The notes under the pieces were generated by a model. That model was not told where the DNA came from and did not search any database. It worked only from the letters and a program-made list of their open reading frames with translations. Below are positions 1 through 7,003 of a stretch of 14,846 bases of DNA, piece after piece. Numbering within the stretch: position 1 is the first letter of the stretch; each line of letters begins with the position of its first letter. Position numbers and translations under genes: made by a program. Source of the DNA: an uncultured Collinsella sp. (GTDB lineage Bacteria > Actinomycetota > Coriobacteriia > Coriobacteriales > Coriobacteriaceae); contig CABUVF010000037.1 in the NCBI GenBank assembly GCA_902494945.1, forward strand, positions 1 through 14,846, read 5' to 3'.

Positions 1-170
1 ATGGCCTGGGCGTAATACTCGCCCAGCTTCTTGAGCTGATAGCCCGTCACGTAAGCGCCGGCGTTCATAAAGAACGGGGACTGACGGCCGCTCTTGAGCG
101 TAAAGCTGCCGAACTTAAGAACATCGGACTCGACCATAAACTTGATGAACTCTTGCTTGTAAGCCTCCAT
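1..170 (-). CDS. pyrE: Orotate phosphoribosyltransferase, N-terminal part (runs off the left edge)
   Basis: Reading the minus strand from an ATG at 170 gives 56 codons, open to the window edge. The protein begins MEAYKQEFIKFMVESDVLKF and continues with a GSFTLKSGRQSPFFMNAG segment, the conserved N-terminal substrate-binding region of orotate phosphoribosyltransferases (F-G-x-F-x-L-K-S-G-R-x-S-P). The enzyme joins orotate to PRPP to make OMP, the fifth step of de novo pyrimidine synthesis, in the cytoplasm. An AGGAG ribosome binding site (176-180 on the plus strand, read in reverse) lies five bases before the ATG and fixes the start. Only about a quarter of a typical ~210-residue protein is visible, so the PRPP-binding loop cannot be checked. 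It diverges from mgtA. Confidence 0.9.
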   Translation of the reverse strand, partial: MEAYKQEFIKFMVESDVLKFGSFTLKSGRQSPFFMNAGAYVTGYQLKKLGEYYAQA

Positions 171-299
171 GCGGGCTCCTCTCGTAATCGCGTACGTGTC
201 TTCCAGTTTAGCGCAGGCAAGGCGCGTTGCGGGCGCGCTTTGGGGCCTCAGCATTCTGTAAAGGCTTTGTCAGGGGCAATGGTTTTCCAAACAAAGGGG

Positions 300-328
300 T
301 TGACACGGCAAACCCCCTCATCAAAAAT
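300..328 (+). promoter_or_regulatory. Possible sigma70-type promoter reading toward mgtA
   Basis: TTGACA at 300-305 is a perfect -35 consensus. At 17-bp spacing follows AAAAAT (323-328), matching TATAAT at four of six positions. If used, transcription would start about 270 bases before mgtA and give a long 5' leader containing the 487-524 hairpin. Weak evidence: a single perfect hexamer can occur by chance, and a closer TTGAAG (555-560) has only a poor -10 partner. Confidence 0.25.
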
Positions 329-486
329 ACGGGCGGATTAAAACGGGTACGAGATACCCAAAGCGCGCCGCGCCCGGCCTTAAGGGGGTGTGCCATGGAA
401 GGCAGCCATAGTCGAAAAACCTGCATGTCGCCCTCGGCACGCCGCGAGGATTCCGCGCACGCATAAGCGCCACTAACCGATCGTCA

Positions 487-524
487 AAACCACCACAAAG
501 GTGCCTGTCCCTTTGTGGTGGTTT
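487..524. repeat. Perfect 15-bp-arm palindrome with TGCCTGTC loop
   Basis: Left arm 487-501 (AAACCACCACAAAGG) is exactly complementary to right arm 510-524, with an 8-nt loop. There is no T-run directly after either arm, so it is not a classic intrinsic terminator. The loop-side core (GTGCC-TGTCCC) resembles the GTAC-GTCCCC core of the 27-bp units at 3435, 10266 and 10299, suggesting the same general class of REP-like palindrome. Confidence 0.75.
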
Positions 525-605
525 GAAAGCATGACGTGAGCGACATCTAGGTTTTTTGAAGCAAATACGACACGTACGCTAACTCCCTTCAACAAGGAGG
601 ACCCT

Positions 606-3374
606 ATGCTGATGCTCAAAACCGCCACGGTACTCGAAGCTATCTCCAAGCGCCGCCGCACGGCGCGCCCTGCCGCCCACGCCGGCCTGCCCAAGAACAC
701 CATATTCGCCGCCACCCATTGTGCTGAGGACACTCTCGTACTGCTTGACGCCACGGCAAACGGCCTCACCGCCGAGCGCGCCGCCGAGCGCCTGAGCGCC
801 GTCGGCCCCAACACCATCGAAGCGCCGACCAAGACGCTCGCCCGCCGCATCGCCGACGCGTTCGTCGATCCCTTCGCTGGCATCCTCGCCGCCCTCGCAC
901 TGGTCTCGCTCTACATCGACGTGCTCGCCGTGCCCGAGCCCCAGCGCGACCCCTCCACGGTCATCGTTATCGGCATCATGCTGCTGGTATCGGGCGGCAT
1001 GAAGTTTATCCAGGAGGCCCGCAGCGGCAATGCGGCCGAGGCCCTCAAGGACCTGGTCTCCAACACCTGCTGTGCCCTGCGCGGCGGCGAGCGCATCGAG
1101 ATTCCCTTCGACGAGCTCGTCCCCGGCGATGTGATCCGCCTCTCTGCCGGCGACATGGTGCCGGCCGATGCCCGCATCATCACCGCGCGCGACCTGTTTG
1201 TGATCGAGTCCGCACTCACCGGCGAGAGTGAGGCTGTCGAGAAGACCGCTGCCATCACCGTCGTCGAGGGCGCCGACGGCTCTGCGCTGCCACTCTCTGC
1301 CTGCAAAAACATCGTCTTTACCGGCACCTCCGTGCAAAACGGCACCGCTATGGCACTTGTCGTAGCCACCGGCTCGGACACTTACCTGGGCGGCATCGCC
1401 AAGATGCTCAACGGGCGCGGCGAGAAGAGCGCGTTTGACCGCGGCGTCTCGAGCGTCTCCATGTTGCTCGTACGCCTCATGCTCGTTATGGCGCCGGTCG
1501 TCTTTGCCATCAACGCCGCCACCAAGGGCAACGTCATCGATGCGCTGCTGTTCGCCACGAGCGTGGCCGTGGGCATCACGCCGCAGATGCTTCCCGTCAT
1601 CGTGACCACGAGCCTGTCGCAGGGCGCCAAGGACCTCGTCCGTCGCCAGGTTATCGTCAAGGAGCTGCCAGCAATCCAAAACCTGGGCGCGATGGACGTC
1701 CTGTGCTGCGACAAGACCGGCACCCTCACCGAAGACCGCATCGTGCTCGAGCGTTATCTCAACACCGATGGCAACGAGGACGCACGCGTGCTGCGCCATG
1801 CGTTTTTGAACAGCTTCTTCCAGACCGGCCTCAAGAACCTTATCGATCTGGCCGTAATCGACCGTGCCGATGTGACGCCCTCGACCGTCGTACCCGATTC
1901 CATGCTGGGCCAGAGCCTGCGCGACCGCTATATCAAGGTCGACGAAGTGCCCTTCGATTTCTCGCGCCGTCGCCTGAGCGTAGTTGTCGCCGACGTCCAA
2001 GGCAAAACCCAGATGGTCACCAAGGGAGCTGCAGAGGAAATGCTCGAGATCTGCTCCTTTGTCGAGGTCGATGGCATCGCTCAGCCGCTCACCGACGAGA
2101 AGCTCGCCCAGATTCGCAAGCAGGTCGCTGGGCTTAACGCCGAGGGCCTGCGCGTGATTGCTGTGGCGCAGAAGACCGATCCGCGCTGCGTGGGCGAGTT
2201 TGGCATCGCCGACGAGTGCGACATGGTGCTGATGGGCTTTTTGGCCTTCCTCGATCCGCCCAAAGCAAGTGCCGCGGGCGCCGTCGCCACCCTCGAGGCC
2301 AAGGGCGTCGCCGTTAAGGTCCTGACCGGCGACAATGACCGTGTCGCCGCCACCGTCTGCGAGCAGATCGGCATCGACGCAAGCAACGTCTTGCTGGGCT
2401 CCGAGATCGATGCGCTCGACGACGCCGAGCTTGCCGAGCGCGCCGAGAACACCCACCTCTTCGCCAAGCTCTCGCCGCTGCAGAAGGCGCGTCTGGTGCG
2501 CGTCATGCGCGAGCTGCTCGGCCACACCGTGGGCTTTATGGGCGACGGCATCAACGACGCCGCCGCCATGCGCGCGAGCGACTGCGGCATCTCGGTCGAT
2601 TCGGCCGTCGACATCGCCAAGGAATCCGCCGATATCATCTTGCTTCAGAAGGACCTGGGCGTGCTCGAGCGCGGCATCATCGAAGGCCGCCGCACCTACG
2701 GCAACCTGCTCAAGTACCTCAAGACCACGGTGAGCTCCAACTTTGGCAACGTACTGTCCGTGACCGTCGCGAGCCTGTTCCTGCCGTTTTTGCCCATGAG
2801 CGCCCTGCAGCTGGTGTTGCTGTCGCTGGTCTACGAGATCGTGTGTATCGCGCTGCCGTGGGACACCGTCGATGACGCCTGGACCGCCCGTCCGCGCGCC
2901 TGGGACGCCGCGTCCATTAAGGGCTTTATGCTCGAGTTGGGTCCCGTGAGCTCGCTGTTTGACATCGTAACCTTCGCCGCGCTCTTCTTTGTGGTGTGCC
3001 CTGCCACCGTAGGCGCAAGCTGGTCCGAGCTCGCCGGGACGGGCAACGCCGCAGGCATGGCGGCCTTTGTGGCGCTCTTCCAGAGCGGCTGGTTTGTCGA
3101 GTCCATGTGGTCGCAGACGCTCGTGATCCACATGCTGCGCTCCCCGCGCCTGCCGAGCCCGCGCGACCACGCCGCGCCCGCGCTGTGCGTTCTCACCGTA
3201 CTGGGCCTGGCGCTCGTCACCTGGCTGCCGGCAAGCCCCATCGCCGATGCGCTCGGCCTCTTGCCGCTGCCGGCGAGCTTCTTCGCGCTGCTCATCGGCA
3301 TCGTCACCGCCTACATCGCGCTCACTCAGCTGGCAAAGCGCCGCTACATTGCCCGCCACGGCGAGCTGCTGTGA
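606..3374 (+). CDS. mgtA: P-type Mg2+ transport ATPase (MgtA/MgtB type, P3B)
   Basis: This 922-residue protein has the complete layout of an MgtA-type magnesium-importing P-type ATPase. The first membrane pair spans about 89-110 and 117-133. The actuator domain carries TGES at 205-208. A second pair spans about 284-303 and 310-336, including a GITPQMLPVIV segment typical of MgtA helix M4. The phosphorylation motif DKTGTLT has its aspartate at 369, the nucleotide-binding KGA has its lysine at 473, and the hinge motif GDGIND is at 646-651. Several C-terminal helices follow after about 700. Length matches the family (about 900). The start is supported by AAGGAGG at 594-600, five bases upstream; a second ATG two codons on is less well placed. 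All key residues are intact. The substrate is inferred from similarity to MgtA/MgtB rather than Ca2+ or H+ pumps. No known Mg2+-sensing leader was recognised. Confidence 0.93.
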   Translation: MLMLKTATVLEAISKRRRTARPAAHAGLPKNTIFAATHCAEDTLVLLDATANGLTAERAAERLSAVGPNTIEAPTKTLARRIADAFVDPFAGILAALALVSLYIDVLAVPEPQRDPSTVIVIGIMLLVSGGMKFIQEARSGNAAEALKDLVSNTCCALRGGERIEIPFDELVPGDVIRLSAGDMVPADARIITARDLFVIESALTGESEAVEKTAAITVVEGADGSALPLSACKNIVFTGTSVQNGTAMALVVATGSDTYLGGIAKMLNGRGEKSAFDRGVSSVSMLLVRLMLVMAPVVFAINAATKGNVIDALLFATSVAVGITPQMLPVIVTTSLSQGAKDLVRRQVIVKELPAIQNLGAMDVLCCDKTGTLTEDRIVLERYLNTDGNEDARVLRHAFLNSFFQTGLKNLIDLAVIDRADVTPSTVVPDSMLGQSLRDRYIKVDEVPFDFSRRRLSVVVADVQGKTQMVTKGAAEEMLEICSFVEVDGIAQPLTDEKLAQIRKQVAGLNAEGLRVIAVAQKTDPRCVGEFGIADECDMVLMGFLAFLDPPKASAAGAVATLEAKGVAVKVLTGDNDRVAATVCEQIGIDASNVLLGSEIDALDDAELAERAENTHLFAKLSPLQKARLVRVMRELLGHTVGFMGDGINDAAAMRASDCGISVDSAVDIAKESADIILLQKDLGVLERGIIEGRRTYGNLLKYLKTTVSSNFGNVLSVTVASLFLPFLPMSALQLVLLSLVYEIVCIALPWDTVDDAWTARPRAWDAASIKGFMLELGPVSSLFDIVTFAALFFVVCPATVGASWSELAGTGNAAGMAAFVALFQSGWFVESMWSQTLVIHMLRSPRLPSPRDHAAPALCVLTVLGLALVTWLPASPIADALGLLPLPASFFALLIGIVTAYIALTQLAKRRYIARHGELL

Positions 3375-3434
3375 CGCCCGAATCGTGGCGCGCGACCCAT
3401 CAGGCGGTCAAAAAGTCCCGTCTCAAGTTAAACC

Positions 3435-3461
3435 ACTCATTTAAGTACGTCCCCAATGAGT
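3435..3461 (+). repeat. 27-bp REP-like unit, copy 1
   Basis: The 27 bases are identical to 10299-10325 and to the reverse complement of 10266-10292. The unit is itself an imperfect palindrome: ACTCATT, a 13-base centre containing GTACGTCCCC, then AATGAGT. It lies between the convergent ends of mgtA and the DUF4038 gene. Confidence 0.85.
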
Positions 3462-3520
3462 GCGGCGGAATGGCTCCCCTTGACAGCTTAAAGCCGTCAT
3501 GCAGGAACCATTCCGTCGCA
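3461..3520. repeat. Branched inverted repeat between convergent genes
   Basis: Outer arms TGCGGCGGAATGG (3461-3473) and CCATTCCGTCGCA (3508-3520) pair over 13 bases with one G-T wobble. Between them is a second symmetric hairpin, TGAC-a-GCTT-a-AAGC-c-GTCA (3481-3499). AGTCCC (3414-3419) and GGGACT (in 3530-3540) could close a still larger structure. It could act as a two-way transcription end, but it has no T-run on either side. Confidence 0.55.
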
Positions 3521-3563
3521 GCCTTATGAAAGGGACTGGGTTGTAAATGTTGGAGAAGAGCCG

Positions 3564-4877
3564 TTAGCGCTCGGGTGTCAGGATCACCAGAGCGTCGTGC
3601 TCAAAGGGATGCTGCGCCACGCGCACGGTGCCGTCACCGTTGTCACGGACGGGCAGTTTTGCGATGCGCTTGTCCTCCATGTCGAGGACCGTCGCCGTCC
3701 AGCCACGCGCGCCGTCGAGCTTAAACTTGAGCGCCGTGGTGCGCGGCAGGTACGTGACGACGCGATCGCCAACGCGCGCCACACGGATGGCCTCGCGCGC
3801 GTCATCGAGCAGCTCCTGCGCCGGAACCACGGCAAGCGCATCGTCACCGGCAGTAGCGCCTAGGCTGGCAAGCACATGCTCGATCGCGCCAAAGTCCCAC
3901 ACACCCGCAAACTGCAGGCACTCTTGCCAGCGGAAGGGCATGTCAAAGCCCTCGCCCAGGACCGAACCCTGGCTGCGCGATGTCTGCCAGTTCCAAACGC
4001 CGTGCGCGCCATAGGTCACGCCGGCACTGGCGCCGGCAAGAATCGACGACCATACGCTCGCGCGGCAATCCTGCGCGGTAAAACGCCAGTAGACGTTGCG
4101 CGACGCACCCATCTGCTCGTAGCAAGGCTCGGAGTTGACCATCGGCTTTTTGGGATAGTTGGCGATAAAGTCCTGCGGCAGACGCCATGCCTCGGGCTGG
4201 CCCTCGTAGTTGTGGCCGGGCTGGAACATGTAAAAGTCCAGACGGCCCAGATACTGCGCCGGAATGGTACGATTGCCGCGGTTGATATGCATGGTGCGCA
4301 GTGCCTCGGGCGCGCGCTTGACGACCTCGTCGAGCGCGTCCTCGTAATAGACGATCGCCTCGTCGCCGGCAAAGTCGGTATCGCCCGTCACTACGTAGAC
4401 GGGGTCGAACTCGCCCAGGTTCTCGACGACGCGGGCAACGTGGGCACGGACCTCCTCACGCGGCATAACCTCGGCGCCGCAACGCTCGGCGATCTTGGCA
4501 CCCCAGGTACCGGGCACGTAGTTGCACCACATAAGCACGAGCGCCGGACGGATGCCGTGCTCGACGGCAGCACGGCACATGGCGGCGGCGCGGTCCCAAT
4601 ATGCCTGGTTGGGACGGGACCAATCAAAGTGCACGCCGTCCTCGCTGGCATAGGGCCAAATGCCCAAGTCGGGGCAGCAGCGATCCCACTGCGGCAGCGT
4701 GTTGATCTGCAGTGCGTTCATGCCCTGCTCGGCACGGCGGGTCAGGTAGTAATCCCAGTCGTTCTCGGCGATGCTCGTAAATGCGCTCCAGCACGTATCG
4801 GCAAACCAGAAGAACGGTTTGCCCTCGCACAAAAAGCCATCCTGGCGACCGTTGACGGTCAGCTTTCCCAAACTCAT
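3564..4877 (-). CDS. DUF4038 apiosidase-like glycoside hydrolase (GH140-related)
   Basis: The 437-residue product matches the DUF4038 (apiosidase-like TIM-barrel) family. The N-terminal G-K-P-F-F-W-F-A-D-T-C-W stretch (19-30) is the family signature, followed by a YYLTRRAEQGMNALQ segment (43-57). YVVTGDTDF places an acidic residue at D166, and PMVNSEPCYE places E250 in the conserved G/S-E-P-x-Y-E position; these are the likely catalytic pair by analogy with GH140. About 345-437 is a beta-rich tail like the small C-terminal domain often found in the family. There is no signal peptide, so it should act in the cytoplasm. I chose ATG 4877 because AAAGGA lies seven bases upstream; ATG 4883 sits too close to it, and the longer open frame to 5009 has an unrelated, basic N-terminus spanning a hairpin. 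It lies downstream of the PTS permease on the same strand. The exact sugar is unknown. Confidence 0.82.
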   Translation of the reverse strand: MSLGKLTVNGRQDGFLCEGKPFFWFADTCWSAFTSIAENDWDYYLTRRAEQGMNALQINTLPQWDRCCPDLGIWPYASEDGVHFDWSRPNQAYWDRAAAMCRAAVEHGIRPALVLMWCNYVPGTWGAKIAERCGAEVMPREEVRAHVARVVENLGEFDPVYVVTGDTDFAGDEAIVYYEDALDEVVKRAPEALRTMHINRGNRTIPAQYLGRLDFYMFQPGHNYEGQPEAWRLPQDFIANYPKKPMVNSEPCYEQMGASRNVYWRFTAQDCRASVWSSILAGASAGVTYGAHGVWNWQTSRSQGSVLGEGFDMPFRWQECLQFAGVWDFGAIEHVLASLGATAGDDALAVVPAQELLDDAREAIRVARVGDRVVTYLPRTTALKFKLDGARGWTATVLDMEDKRIAKLPVRDNGDGTVRVAQHPFEHDALVILTPER

Positions 4878-4919
4878 CTGCATGTCCTTTCGTTTGATAA
4901 AGGATTTGCGAACCGCCGA

Positions 4920-4950
4920 GGGCTTTCGCGGTAACCCCGCGCGAAAGCCC
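4920..4950 (-). promoter_or_regulatory. Leader hairpin upstream of the DUF4038 gene
   Basis: GGGCTTTCGCG (4920-4930) and CGCGAAAGCCC (4940-4950) are perfect 11-bp arms with a 9-base loop, 43 bases ahead of the DUF4038 start. There is no T-run after it in the reading direction, so it may be an mRNA-stabilising or attenuating structure rather than a terminator. Confidence 0.5.
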
Positions 4951-5012
4951 CCGCCGCTTGGCAAACCATCGCGGGCGAATACCGTCCGCCCCATCAGTCT
5001 ACCTTGCAAGAA

Positions 5013-5044
5013 GGGCCCCGCCGGGCTTACGCCTGACGGGGCCC
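5013..5044 (-). terminator. Rho-independent-type terminator after the PTS gene
   Basis: GGGCCCCG (5013-5020) pairs with CGGGGCCC (5037-5044), and the stem continues inside through CGGGC/GCCTG to a TTAC loop. Read on the minus strand it starts 41 bases after the PTS stop codon and is followed by a short TTCTT. The T-tract is weak, so some read-through into the DUF4038 gene is likely. Confidence 0.75.
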
Positions 5045-5085
5045 TGTCGTGTAGGTGAGGTCATATGTGACCGAACGGTTTGGCC

Positions 5086-6513
5086 TTAGGCCTCCATCTC
5101 GGCGAGTTCCTCCTTGGAGAAGCCGCAGGCAAAGACGACGGCAGCGGCGATGACAAAGGAGATTGCCATACCAACAATAGCCCAGACGGTGTTCATCTGG
5201 CCACCCTGCAGGTAGTTGGTGAAGACCAGGAAGTTGGAGGCACCGCCTGCGAGGTAGTAGGTAACACCCATGAGGCCGGAGAACACAGCGCCGATAGCAC
5301 CGCCGATGAACATGCCAAACATGGTGCGACGGAAGCGCATGAGGATGCCGAAGAGCGCGGGCTCGGTGACGCCGCCGGCGATGGCGGAGATGACGTAACC
5401 GATGGCGAGAGACTTCTCGTCGGGGTTCTTCATCTTGAGGAAGGCACCGAAGGCGCAGCCCCAGACAGCGGCCATAGCGCAGTTGGTAGAAACGAAGACG
5501 AAGGGATCGTAACCGGCAGCGATGATCTGAACCTGGGCGAGCAGGATGACGGGCATGTGCATGCCGCAGACCACGAAGAGCTGCCAGAAGGCGCCGAGGA
5601 TGGCCATGACGATCAGGATGCCGATGCCGCCAAGGTCAGCAAGGCCGAAGAGGGCGTTGGCGATCAGCGTACCGATCTCGTTGCCGATCGGAGCGAGGAC
5701 GATGAAGGCAATGGGGATCGTGACGATCATGGTGCAGAACGGCGTGAAGACCGTGGACAGCACGTCGGGCATAACCTTCTTAAAGAACTTCTCGATGAAG
5801 TACAGGACGGGCACCGAAAGGATGATCGGCAGGACGGACTGCTGATAGTTGGCAGCAGCGATCTGGATGCCGTAGACGGAGATGATGCCGCCGCCCTCCT
5901 GGGTGGCGACGCTCACCACGGAAGGAGCCATGAGGGCGCCACCGAGCAGCATGCCGAGCACCGGGCTGGCGCCGAGCTTCTTAGCCGCGGCATAACCCAG
6001 GTAGATGGGGATAAAGGTGAACGTGGCCTCGTACAGCGTGGTGTAGAGGAACGTATAGGTCGGGTCGTCGGCCGAGAGCACACCGAGCATGGTGGGGCCG
6101 AGGACGGCCGCGATGGTACGGAACAGACCGCCGGCCATGAGCAGCGGGATGAGCTGGGTCATGGAGCCGGACAGATAGTCGAGGATGATGTTCGGCAGGT
6201 TCTTGAGCTCGAACTTCTCCTTGGGAGCATCGAGGTTCTCGTTGACGGCCTCACCCTGCTTGACGCCGGAGATGGCGACGAACTCGGCGAGCACCTTGGG
6301 CACGTTCTGGCCGATGATGACCTGGAGCTGGCTGCCGGCGAACTGGCAACCCAGAACACCCTTGACCTTCTTGATCTTCTCCACGTCAACCTTGTTGTTA
6401 TCCTTGAGCGTCAGACGCAGGCGCGTCATGCAGTTGGTGGCGACGGTGACATTCTCCGCACCGCCCACGAGCTCGAGGACATCGGTGGCAATCTGCTTGT
6501 TATCTACTGCCAT
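5086..6513 (-). CDS. PTS sugar permease EIIBC, glucose/beta-glucoside family
   Basis: The 475-residue protein joins an N-terminal EIIB domain (about 1-85) to a membrane EIIC domain (about 105-465). The EIIB phosphocysteine is C28, in NCMTRLRLTL, the standard motif of the glucose superfamily. EIIC carries a GVTEP motif at 381-385, the conserved loop of glucose-family IIC domains, and about ten hydrophobic helices. No EIIA domain is fused, so phosphate must come from a separate EIIA. The protein imports and phosphorylates a sugar at the membrane; overall it is most like beta-glucoside, sucrose or trehalose permeases, but the substrate cannot be read off. GGGGAGGGG, four bases before ATG 6513, fixes the start; the longer frame from 6528 adds only MGRGP and overlaps that site. 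It diverges from the esterase gene across a control region with several operator-like palindromes. Confidence 0.9.
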   Translation of the reverse strand: MAVDNKQIATDVLELVGGAENVTVATNCMTRLRLTLKDNNKVDVEKIKKVKGVLGCQFAGSQLQVIIGQNVPKVLAEFVAISGVKQGEAVNENLDAPKEKFELKNLPNIILDYLSGSMTQLIPLLMAGGLFRTIAAVLGPTMLGVLSADDPTYTFLYTTLYEATFTFIPIYLGYAAAKKLGASPVLGMLLGGALMAPSVVSVATQEGGGIISVYGIQIAAANYQQSVLPIILSVPVLYFIEKFFKKVMPDVLSTVFTPFCTMIVTIPIAFIVLAPIGNEIGTLIANALFGLADLGGIGILIVMAILGAFWQLFVVCGMHMPVILLAQVQIIAAGYDPFVFVSTNCAMAAVWGCAFGAFLKMKNPDEKSLAIGYVISAIAGGVTEPALFGILMRFRRTMFGMFIGGAIGAVFSGLMGVTYYLAGGASNFLVFTNYLQGGQMNTVWAIVGMAISFVIAAAVVFACGFSKEELAEMEA

Positions 6514-6619
6514 GGGACCCCTCCCCATATCTTCGTGTGCCAGCCCCCTTGGGCGTAGGCACGCCTTTGGCCCGGCGACTATAACCCCTTACGGTTGTCG
6601 GACCCTTGGATACGCTGTC

Positions 6620-6661
6620 GTAAACAAAGTGTTTACTGAACGTTTACGGGCTTTAGTTTAC
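6620..6661. promoter_or_regulatory. Cluster of GTTTAC operator-like boxes
   Basis: GTAAAC (6620-6625) and GTTTAC (6631-6636) form a 17-bp palindrome with a 5-base spacer. Further GTTTAC copies lie at 6642-6647 and 6656-6661. CTGAAC-GTTTAC (6636-6647) approximates the CG-centred GTAAAC-GTTTAC form of LacI-family operators. The cluster lies about 110-150 bases before the PTS start. The regulator is not in the window. Confidence 0.45.
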
Positions 6662-6853
6662 ACGGAGCGCCTCATTTGTGGCAATTTTACCGTGCAGAGT
6701 CCGGCGAACGGTAGGAAATCGGGGGTGAACGTATTTGAATGGCGGAAGATGGTCTCTTTGACTGTCTATTGATATATGGCTCTTTACGTGGGCTTTTATT
6801 TTGATTAACACCTCTATGACCTGTTAACTCATCAACAGAAGCCCTGCTAGAAG

Positions 6854-6875
6854 CTAATAAACATATGTTTAGTAG
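6854..6875. promoter_or_regulatory. 22-bp near-perfect palindrome, operator candidate
   Basis: The core TAAACATATGTTTA (6858-6871) is a perfect palindrome. It is flanked by further symmetric bases (CTA at 6854-6856, TAG at 6873-6875) with only one mismatched pair. The half-site TAAACAT is shared with the palindrome at 6940-6955, and the two centres are 83 bp apart, about eight helical turns. Confidence 0.5.
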
Positions 6876-6939
6876 TTCATGGCGTGTTCAATTTTGCCGT
6901 TTACCGAGTTCATCTGGTTATTTTTCAATTCTAGATTAC

Positions 6940-6955
6940 ACTAAACATGTTTAGT
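6940..6955. promoter_or_regulatory. 16-bp perfect palindrome, operator candidate
   Basis: ACTAAACATGTTTAGT is perfectly self-complementary. It lies 49-64 bases before the esterase start, where a repressor would overlap the promoter; a TACACT hexamer (6937-6942) overlapping its edge is a weak -10 candidate. Confidence 0.55.
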
Positions 6956-7003
6956 TTGTATTGCCGCAGATGCCAGGCATTCGCGGCGTAAGGGAGGCAG
7001 CTC

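Larger units (their letters stand above)
171..605. other. Divergent intergenic region between pyrE and mgtA
   Basis: No convincing gene lies in these 435 bases; short open frames of 60-80 codons lack good ribosome binding sites and recognisable sequence. The region holds a TTGACA hexamer at 300-305, a GGGTA-CGAGA-TACCC palindrome at 345-359, a 6-bp GGGGTT/AACCCC inverted repeat at 296-301 and 311-316, and a 15-bp-arm hairpin at 487-524. It must contain promoters for both flanking genes. I cannot assign the pyrE promoter with confidence. Confidence 0.6.
6514..7003. promoter_or_regulatory. AT-rich divergent control region between PTS and esterase genes
   Basis: These 490 bases contain no convincing gene and are clearly more AT-rich than the genes around them, especially 6770-6960. 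They hold GTTTAC boxes (6620-6661, and another at 6899-6904) and two related palindromes (6854-6875 and 6940-6955). On the minus strand, TTAACA within 6822-6835 with a CAAAAT hexamer 18 bases on is a weak candidate promoter toward the PTS gene. Exact promoters cannot be assigned. Confidence 0.6.

Noticed and set aside
227..466. A 79-codon plus-strand frame in the pyrE-mgtA gap
   Set aside because: No good ribosome binding site, no recognisable sequence, and basic composition typical of random GC-rich frames.
579..3359. A 926-codon open frame on the minus strand opposite mgtA
   Set aside because: It is low-complexity (rich in A, G, H, D, Q), has no recognisable domain, and mirrors a clear P-type ATPase; long antisense frames are common opposite GC-rich genes.
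3876..4934. A 352-codon plus-strand frame opposite the DUF4038 gene
   Set aside because: No recognisable domain; the opposite strand has the conserved family motifs and a good ribosome binding site.
4878..5009. N-terminal extension of the DUF4038 protein
   Set aside because: The extra ~44 residues cover a hairpin and have no family likeness; the ribosome binding site supports 4877.
5080..6558. A 492-codon plus-strand frame opposite the PTS gene
   Set aside because: Composition is extreme (D, E, G, H) with no motif, and the minus strand encodes an intact EIIBC protein.
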